Shown: piece after piece, positions 57,325-64,000 of the stretch
Layout: every line of letters begins with the position of its first letter
How positions within the stretch are numbered: the stretch's first letter is position 1
Source: Diploptera punctata
Lineage: Eukaryota; Arthropoda; Insecta; Blattodea; Blaberidae
Direction: 5' to 3'
DNA length: 64,000 nt
Assembly (NCBI GenBank): GCA_030220185.1
Contig: JASPKZ010004202.1
Coordinates: forward strand, 3,665,001-3,729,000
Notes under the pieces: generated by a model
The model's database searches: none
Seen by the model: only the letters and a program-made list of their open reading frames with translations
What the model was told of the DNA's origin: nothing
Program-made: the position numbers and the translations under genes

Positions 57325-57356
57325 AAACCTCGATTCCCGGGCAACGCCGGGTAATC
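57325..57356 (+). mobile_element. Helitron 3'-end-like remnant
   Basis: gattcccgggcaacgccggg then taatcagc; resembles Helitron 3' termini. Only about 30 bp. Confidence 0.4.
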
Positions 57357-57432
57357 AGCATGGGGAAAAATTAAACTCACAGACTTCTGTAAAACTTGAA
57401 GCGAATAACAAATATTCACATTGTGCGATATC

Positions 57433-58825
57433 TTATTATTATATATCTATTTGAATTTATTAATAGCAAATAAAAGTGAAGATAGGAGAAGACATGTCAG
57501 AGGGAAGAGAAATTGGAAGGGGGGTACGGCAATGATGTCCTCTATCATCTATTCTTTTCAACATCTACCTGGAAGACCTAATAAAGAACTGCTTCAGGAA
57601 TACGGGAGGCGTAAACTTGGGAGGAAGAAGAATTAAGTGCATAAGATGTGCCGATCATACGGCTTTGCTAACAGAAGATGCAATGACACTGAAGAACATG
57701 CTGATAGAGATAAATGACAAGTGGATTATGGAATGAAGATAAATATAAATAAAACTAAGACCATGATTATAGGAAGGAAACCAAGGAAGATAAACGTGAG
57801 CATTAAAGATGAGGTCATTGAGCAAGTGGAGAGCTTCAAATACTTGGGTTGTACTATCAGTAGTAACATGAACTGCTGTCAAGAAGTAAAGCAGAGGATA
57901 GCAATGGAAAAAGAAACTTTTATCAAGAAGAGAAGCATTTTCTGCGGACCTTTGGCAAAATAATTACGGAAGAGGCTAGTGAAGTGCTTTGTGTGGAGTG
58001 TAGCATTGTATGGTGCAGAAACTTGGACATTACGACGGAATGAGGAAATGCGACTGGAAGCTTTCGAGATGTGGATATGGAGAAGGTTGGAACGTATAAA
58101 ATGGACAGACAAAATAAAAAAAAGATGAGCTAGAGATAGTGGGTGAAGGAAGAACAATGCTGGAACTCATGATGAAGAGGAAAATAAATTGGATTGGCCA
58201 CTGGCTAAGAAGAAACTGCCTGCTGACGGATGCCCTAGAGGAAAGAAAGTTAGAGGCAAAAAAATACATCAGATGATAGACAATATTAAAATAAATGGTT
58301 TGTACGCCGATAACAAGCCAAAAAAGACTCTATAATGAAATTATACAAGACAATGGCAGTGCCTATTATTACTTATGGATCCGAAACATGGACAGTGACA
58401 ACACAATAATCTGCCAGAATACAAGCTGCTGAAATGAAATTCCTCAGACCAATAGCAGGATACCAAAGAACAGACAAAAAACATAACACAGAAATAAGAC
58501 AACTAAAAGTAGAGGAATTAAACACAACAATAGTGAAATACAGAACAAACTGGTAAGAATACATAGCAAGGATGACTGAGAATAGAATACCAAAAGCAGC
58601 ATACAGCTATTCACCACGCGGAAGAAGAAGTTTAGGAAGACCAAGGAAAAAATGGAAACAGCAGCAATTTGGAGCCGGAACAAGCTAGTAAATAAGCCTA
58701 AACCGTGATAAAGAAGAAGAAGAAGAACTGTGCGGATACAAAAAAGGAAAGCTTAGTTAAGGAAAGAGTGGAGAATGCTGAGTTTGCAGTGAAGGACCTG
58801 CTCTTGAGCAGAACATTATGAATGA
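57433..58825 (+). mobile_element. LINE-F copy with degraded RT motifs, split by LINE-D
   Basis: Plus strand: GREIGRGVRQ then TGA in place of Gly in the motif B region (RQ*CPLSSILFN), IYLEDLIKNC, then RCADHTALL where YADD is expected, so the catalytic motif is altered. Then YGMKININKTKTMIIGRK, FKYLGCTISSN, FVWSVALYGAETW, RLERIKWTDKIKK. Interrupted at 58313-58734 by LINE-D; 58735-58825 is the 3' end. Confidence 0.85.
58313..58734 (+). mobile_element. LINE-D copy nested in LINE-F
   Basis: KLYKTMAVPIITYGSETWTV then a stop, RIQAAEMKFLRPIAGYQRTD, EELNTTIVKYRTNW stop, RMTENRIPKAAYSYSPRG, then GRPRKKW; (GAA)n tail. A possible short TSD (tgtacg/tgtgcg). Confidence 0.85.
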
Positions 58826-59344
58826 ATTTTAATTTTTTATTGTGCAAGGTGTCAGTACTTATTGTTAATAAATCAATACATTCTGTTGTTGCTAAACATG
58901 AGATATTTGTCGCTGTTTTATATCAATACGTACTGATAATAAATACTTGATAGCTTCTCGCATTTCTTAATGCGAAAAAGCTGGCAGCGCTGCGGCAAAG
59001 GTGCACTCCGGCCACAAACTGCAATGCAATATTCATGATGTTACGACTGCGGATTTACGACTCCAGGAGTACCAACATAAACCCAATTCCTCTCACCTCT
59101 CACCTACATTCTTTTACATTTACCTGTATCTTAGAAGATCTCGGTACAATCCCTGAATTAGGCTGTCAGCAGGCTCTACCCGACCCCTGCGCCATATGTT
59201 TCTACTACAATATTAATTGCCTTCCTTAATCTTCTCTTTTCTTTCCCCAGCTTTTAAGTTTTTTTTTTTGTATTTTGATATAAACGAAGAGACATGCAAC
59301 AATAAGCTAAGAAATTTAATATAAGATAATTGCTTGAAATTTAT
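58826..59344. other. Unassigned sequence
   Basis: GC-richer at 58970-59200, with a short open frame of no known family. Confidence 0.3.
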
Positions 59345-60140
59345 CATAAGTAATGCCACGAGTGATTTCCAAATTATCGATAAATTCACGACTCACGAAG
59401 TGAGGAGTGAATTTATCTAGAGAATTTGGAAATGAAGAGTGGCATTTGTTAGGACTATTTAACGAATAAAATTAAGCTGTTTACTTACAAATCATTATTT
59501 AACAATAGTTATTTTAAAATATTTATATATTTAATGTAAACGGCGATGTTTGAAAACAAATGAGATACGATAGGTGCGCTTCATCTGCTTCCTTTGTTTA
59601 TCACTGCAACCAGATCATACTATTTATTGCCAAAGGAACGCAGTATTGTAAGAATGCTCTCTAGTGGAGAAAAAATGAAACACATCAAACTGTATATCAA
59701 TACATTTCTGATGTATGATGTAAATATGACAATTATATTTTTCTGGATTATTACCTGGGAAAAAAATACATTTAAGAAAGTGCAAACACTGGTTTCTTTT
59801 TTTGGTGGAATAATAAATTGCTACAAATGTTTTTATATATGTGTTGACATTCATGCACTATATATACAATCTGGTAGCCGTATTTCTCACAGGCTCAGTC
59901 ACTGCAAAATAATGGTCAGACCTGTTCAGAATATTAAAAAGGAGGAGCTTTCTTTAATATGGTAATTATAACACTGATAAATATTTCGTGAAACACGGCT
60001 CTGATTGGTTGTAAAACAGAAATCATTGAAACGTGATTGGTCATTGACTCCCATTTGGGGCATGAGTTAAATAGTCATAAGTAATTCCACGAGTGATTTC
60101 CAAATTATCAATAAATTCACGACTCACGAAGTGAGTTTAG
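59345..60140 (+). mobile_element. MITE-like repeat, copy 2, with hairpin end
   Basis: 59352-59446 is a near-perfect palindrome (AATGCCAC...GTGGCATT, with inner ATTTCCAAATT/AATTTGGAAAT). The following 250 bp match 45950-46270. The first half of the palindrome recurs as a direct repeat at 60077-60135. Confidence 0.7.
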
Positions 60141-60170
60141 AGACTCGGGTTCAAATCCCGACTCAAGCAT
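60137..60170 (+). repeat. tRNA T-arm-like fragment
   Basis: tcgggttcaaatcccga has a perfect 5-bp stem and 7-nt loop; no other tRNA arms. Confidence 0.4.
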
Positions 60171-60200
60171 TAATTTTTCTTCTCGTATCATATATATATA

Positions 60201-60549
60201 CATCCATCCATAGTAATTCTGCCCAAAGGCAGGTCGTTCACTGTAATCATACCATTTTCATGCTATGCTTGCAGCTTTACTAGGGAATTGTGTAGGTGTG
60301 GTAGCTTCCCGTTGCTTTCCACCCCGGTGAAGGATGATGATGATAATGATAATGGTGAGGATGATAATGATAAGGATGATGGCCATATGATTTCGGGGAC
60401 CGTTTGGGCCTTAAAGTTTTCCTGACATTTGTCTTACAGGTGAGGAAAAACTCCGATAAAAACCTCACCCAGAAAAACTGCCCCGACCGGGGATCGAACC
60501 CGGGCCCGCTGCGTGACAAGGCAGCACGCTACCTCGAGACCACAGCGGT

Positions 60550-60553
<4 letters not shown>
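60201..60553 (-). mobile_element. SINE-3 copy, best preserved
   Basis: Complete head (gtggtctcgaggtagcgtgc; B box GGTTCGATCCC), body and tail. Flanked by TA repeats on both sides, so it probably inserted into a (TA)n microsatellite. Confidence 0.93.
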
Positions 60554-60599
<46 letters not shown>

Positions 60600-60600
60600 A
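60554..60600. repeat. (TA)n microsatellite
   Basis: About 22 ta units following SINE-3. Confidence 0.95.
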
Positions 60601-60611
60601 ATATTTGTATT

Positions 60612-60732
60612 ACGGGTGAGGAAATACCCTGAAAAAAACTTCACACCCAGGAAAATTGTCCCGGTCGACGATCTAACTCGTGCCCGCTGCATAACAAGGC
60701 AGTACGTTGCCTCGAGACCACAGCGGTGGTCC
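60612..60732 (-). mobile_element. SINE-3 partial copy
   Basis: Head and proximal body only (ctcgagaccacagcggtgg at its right edge); B box mutated (gatctaactcg). Confidence 0.75.
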
Positions 60733-60867
60733 TGTTATCAATTTTTCGTTTTTCCAAATAACCACTCATTGTTGAGATCCTAACCATGACCCTAGGTTCA
60801 CGAACCGCCCCAAAATATCGAGACAAATCTGCACATTAAACAGAAATTTTCTTCCTTGTATACTTTT

Positions 60868-61237
60868 TTTTGCGACAATACGTTTTGTCGAACTTACAGC
60901 AATTGCGACCATGATTGAAAGTTCAACTTCTTATATTTCGGGATTGCAAACCTAAATAACTAAACTATAATATAACATATTACAAACCTCGTGCGGGAAA
61001 TAAAACCACTGCCATTTATGTATACCACGTACAATCTATATACAAAAATATATCCAAACGGTAGTGTTAATATACGAGTACATTATACGAAACAAATCAC
61101 TGCAGTTTTAATGAACTGAACTTTATTTGAAACAATAAATACCTACTTGCTGCCATTTTATTACTATTGGTGTCACGGCCTTCTGTACTCTCAACTAATA
61201 AACATGACCCACACTGTTAACGTTAGTCAGTTGTTTA

Positions 61238-61273
<36 letters not shown>

Positions 61274-62108
61274 CACTGGCACTATCGAACCCGTAGGTTC
61301 ATGGCCGAGCGGACATAAGCTCTCCATACGTCCCTATCCTGAGCTAATGCTTTCCAATCATTCCCTGTATAATCTACTTCCCTCAAATCATAGTTAATGT
61401 TGTTTCTCCCACCTCATTCTTGATCTACCAACTGGGCGTTTTCCTTCTGGCTTTCCTAAGAAGAAGTTTCCATGCACATCTTTCATTCCCCATACGCGCA
61501 ACATGTCCTGCCCATCGCAGTCTACGGGACTTAACTGTTCTTATTATATCTGGCTTCCTATAAAGACCATGTAGTTCATTGTTATGTAGTCTTCTCCATT
61601 CACCTGTCTGTTCATCTCTCTTTGGTCCAAAATTTTTTCCCAAGAACTTTATTCTCAAATACTTGTAATCTCCTTTCCTCCCTTATAGTAAGAGTCTATG
61701 TTTCGCACCCATATAATATAACTGGTAGAATAATAGTTTTATATATTTTCAGCTTAACGTTTTTTTCAAAGGAGTTGGGACATCAAGAGTCTCTGCAATG
61801 CATAATAGCATGCAATTCCAGAATTGAGCCTATGTTTAATTTCTTTTTGCATCCCATTCCTATTTGTGATTATTGTTCCTAGGTATTTGAATTCAGCCAC
61901 TTCCAATGAACGCAAATATTTCCAACAAAAATGTTATTATTTTACTATTATTTATTATTTTTAAAACACCATCGCGCAAAAAATTATGTACAACGTACGT
62001 TTGTGAAGTGTTTTACACAATCTCGGAAATTATAAACTTCGCTATCCCTCGGTTTTTAAACATTTCCTCACTTCTGTAAAAATCGTTTCCCAACCTCGCA
62101 TCGTAATA
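60868..62108 (+). repeat. Duplicated block, copy 2
   Basis: Counterpart of 24238-25680. It lacks the three insertions found there but carries a LINE-A copy. Provides empty sites that confirm those insertions. Confidence 0.75.
61236..61904 (-). mobile_element. LINE-A copy nested in the duplicated block
   Basis: Minus: FGPKRDEQTGEWRRLHNNEL, RLRWAGHVARMGNERCAWKL then frameshifts. It shares the extra T (gttgtttctccc) with the long copy at 323-2306. Long ttactta tail. No clear TSD. Confidence 0.88.
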
Positions 62109-62398
62109 TAAGTTCTACAATTTATGAATATCGGCGAGTTGAATTTGTCTTGTAACTTTTTTTTTTCTTATGTGGTGAAATCTGTGCACTTGTGTAAGGC
62201 AAAGAGAACTCTGGTTATAAAATTTAATGGCTTCATGTTTTATTGGGCTTTTTCAGAATGTAAACAGACTCATAAAATGTACGCGTGCGAGTGAAGGAGT
62301 AGAAAGGGTCTACACATGCTTGCATGTAGAGTATGCAGAATACTTCTTTCACAGTTTTACAGCCGGGGTTTTATCTTACTTTTGTTTTATCAAGATCT

Positions 62399-62460
62399 AA
62401 CTAACTAACTCAGTTGCAGTATCGAACCCATAGTTTCGTGGCTGCACGGACATTTGCTCT
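62399..62460 (-). mobile_element. LINE-A 3' stub, GTTA-tail type
   Basis: ctaactaactcagttgcagt and atcgaacccatagtttcgtg; about 60 bp. Confidence 0.75.
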
Positions 62461-62564
62461 CCATGCAATTTCTTACTGTTACTCATAGAATGTGCTTTTT
62501 TACTAGTTTACCATCATACTTTAATACATTTAATTATGATAATGATATAAATAATAAAATAGCA

Positions 62565-63012
62565 AAATTCCAGGGAATATGTGGTACGATAAAACGATCA
62601 CTAAATAACAAAACAACAAGAGATACCCAATTGAAATTTTATAAAATGTTGGCAGTACCGGTACTGCTCTATGGTTCAGAAGCCTGGATACATAAAAAAC
62701 AAGATCTAAGTAGGATAACGGCGGCAGAAATGAAATTTTTGAGATCTGTTAAAGGGTGCACTAAGGAAGACAGAATGAAGAACACAGAAATAAGACAGGA
62801 ACTTGAAATATTTGCAATAACTGATAAAATAGATACATATAGACAAAAATGGAAGCAACACATAGACAGAATGAATGAAGATAGATATCCAAAACAAGTA
62901 ACAAAATACAAACCTAAAGGCACCCGAGATGTGGGCAGACCTAGAAAGAGATGGGCTGAAGTCGGAACGGGTCAACAGACCTAATCCATGAATGCAGATG
63001 ATGATGATGACT
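62565..63012 (+). mobile_element. LINE-I 3' copy, open frame
   Basis: One frame to 62984: TTRDTQLKFYKMLAVPVLLY, GSEAWIHKKQDLSRITAAEM, KFLRSVKGCTKEDRMKNTEI, KWKQHIDRMNEDRYPK, GTRDVGRPRKRW and stop. (GAT)n tail 62997-63011. The least damaged C-terminal region of its family here, but it lacks the RT core. Confidence 0.88.
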
Positions 63013-63322
63013 TTAATACTAGCGTATTTGATAGGTAGTGGCAACACTGCTATAACTTCACAAACATTTATTTAAACTAGTGGTCGCCCAACGGTCGAAA
63101 TTCGACCACAATTCATTAAAGTTTTAAGTTTGTCACAAATACATCATTATGCATTAATTTTCGATTTATTTTAAAATACGAACGATAGGAAATATGTGGT
63201 ATAACTTGGCTAAGCCATATTTAAAAAAAAACAATAACGTGTCATTTTACGTTTGTATACTATTTATACTATTTAAATTTGCATTTGGTCTATTGTTATG
63301 TGTACGGGATTATACTAGTACA

Positions 63323-63790
63323 GTCATTAAGTTCTGAGACTTTACGCCTGAGGATAGGCACCCACAAGAATCTGAATGTCTCACAAGATGCCGATAACTA
63401 GGCGTACAATTATATAGAATCACATCCTCCCTCAAAATAGTCGCCTTTGGCCGTCATGCATGTTTACCAACGGTGGTAGGTATAGCTGTTGGAAGCACCG
63501 CTGAAAGATGTTGGCAGGAAGGTCCCGTATGGCTTCCCTTGTGGCAGTCATGACCTTTTCGGAAGAATGAAATCTAGGCCCACGTAGGATTATTTTCATG
63601 CGAGGAAAGAGAAAAAAATCGCCATGTGATCATCACGTTGGTCTTGCGACAGGCACACTGTGCTGGATAAGGTAACACGAGACATGTCCAGGTCATCAGA
63701 CAGAATTTTGTAACAAGTGCCTTGGTTGACCCCTACCACTGCTGTCAGATCGTCTACTGATTGGGAGCGGTTAGCACGCACTTCTTCATT
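63323..63790 (-). mobile_element. Mariner remnant, internally deleted
   Basis: Minus: RANRSQSVDDLTAVVGVNQG and YKILSDDLDMSRVTLS (second helix-turn-helix region), then abruptly MKIILRGPRF, KVMTATREAIRDLPANIF from the C-terminal part. The catalytic centre is gone. One terminus, tacagtcattaagttctgag, is at 63319. Confidence 0.75.
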
Positions 63791-63875
63791 GTATTGTGTA
63801 TATATATATATAAAACATGTAATCGTTTATGTATATTGTAATTTAGATGTAAGACTATTTTTTTGTATTTTTTAA

Positions 63876-63934
63876 AACCTGGTTGAGTGGTAGACAAGGC
63901 CTTAAGGCCTTAACTCTGCCAGGTAAAATAAAGC

Positions 63935-63995
<61 letters not shown>
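63876..63995 (+). mobile_element. Non-LTR 3' tail and (ATT)n
   Basis: cctggttgagtggtagacaa, ggccttaaggcc palindrome, aggtaaaataaagc, then (TTA)n to the end of the window. Confidence 0.7.
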
Positions 63996-63996
<1 letters not shown>

Positions 63997-64000
63997 CCGA

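Noticed and set aside
59594..59965. 123-codon ORF
   Set aside because: AT-rich and within a MITE-like repeat; the parallel copy at 45950 does not keep the frame.

Overview
The window is eukaryotic nuclear DNA, AT-rich and packed with transposable elements. It has no operons, no long intact host genes and no bacterial signals. The element mix (many non-LTR retrotransposon stubs ending in short tandem repeats, tRNA-headed SINEs, Helitrons, mariner, hAT and pogo/Tigger relics) and one conserved exon point to an insect with a large genome. A cockroach- or termite-like genome is my best guess from memory of similar sequence; no marker here proves it.

Host content: one convincing exon, 48 bp at 46377-46424 (+), with good splice signals. 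It reads I-R-A-S-W-E-E-W-W-T-Y-D-G-I-S in phase 1-1 and resembles the start of insect carbonic anhydrase-related protein (CARP10/11-like). The window may therefore lie largely inside giant introns of that gene. A 5S rRNA-like unit lies at 37194-37311 (-), joined to a tRNA T-arm-like module.

Layout. Names LINE-A to LINE-K are labels used only in this report; each marks a family of reverse-transcriptase retrotransposon fragments. 0-5 kb: LINE-A copies, one nested inside another, then LINE-C and SINE-3. 5-12 kb: LINE-D, MITEs, a palindrome, LINE-B, a Tigger-like MITE and a Helitron. 11.6-18.3 kb: LINE-E and LINE-F copies with SINE-1 insertions, two copies of an unnamed TIR element (TIR-X), a Jockey fragment and a (TTA)n block studded with LINE-A stubs. 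18.9-29.2 kb: SINE-2, SINE-3, LINE-A, a Jockey gag-like ORF, one copy of a duplicated block, and LINE-J, -K and -I. 29.2-34.5 kb: a 3.9-kb Helitron whose core is 46.5 copies of a 54-bp minisatellite, followed by an inverted relative. 34.8-44.7 kb: Jockey, LINE-A and LINE-D pieces, the 5S composite, two adjacent elements sharing TTATAA sites, a second Tigger-like MITE and a mariner. 45-49 kb: the exon in the least element-dense stretch, then a hAT relic. 49-64 kb: an R1/I-like 3' end, more LINE-A and SINE-3, a second hotspot-bearing Helitron, LINE-H, LINE-F with nested LINE-D, the second copy of the duplicated block, LINE-I and a mariner remnant.

The elements do not form a pathway. Their nesting and target-site duplications (TSDs) give a relative insertion order, and several targets were used more than once. 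All reverse transcriptase and transposase genes seen are truncated, frameshifted or carry stops. Family and clade names come from recognised motifs and memory of families; no database search was run.
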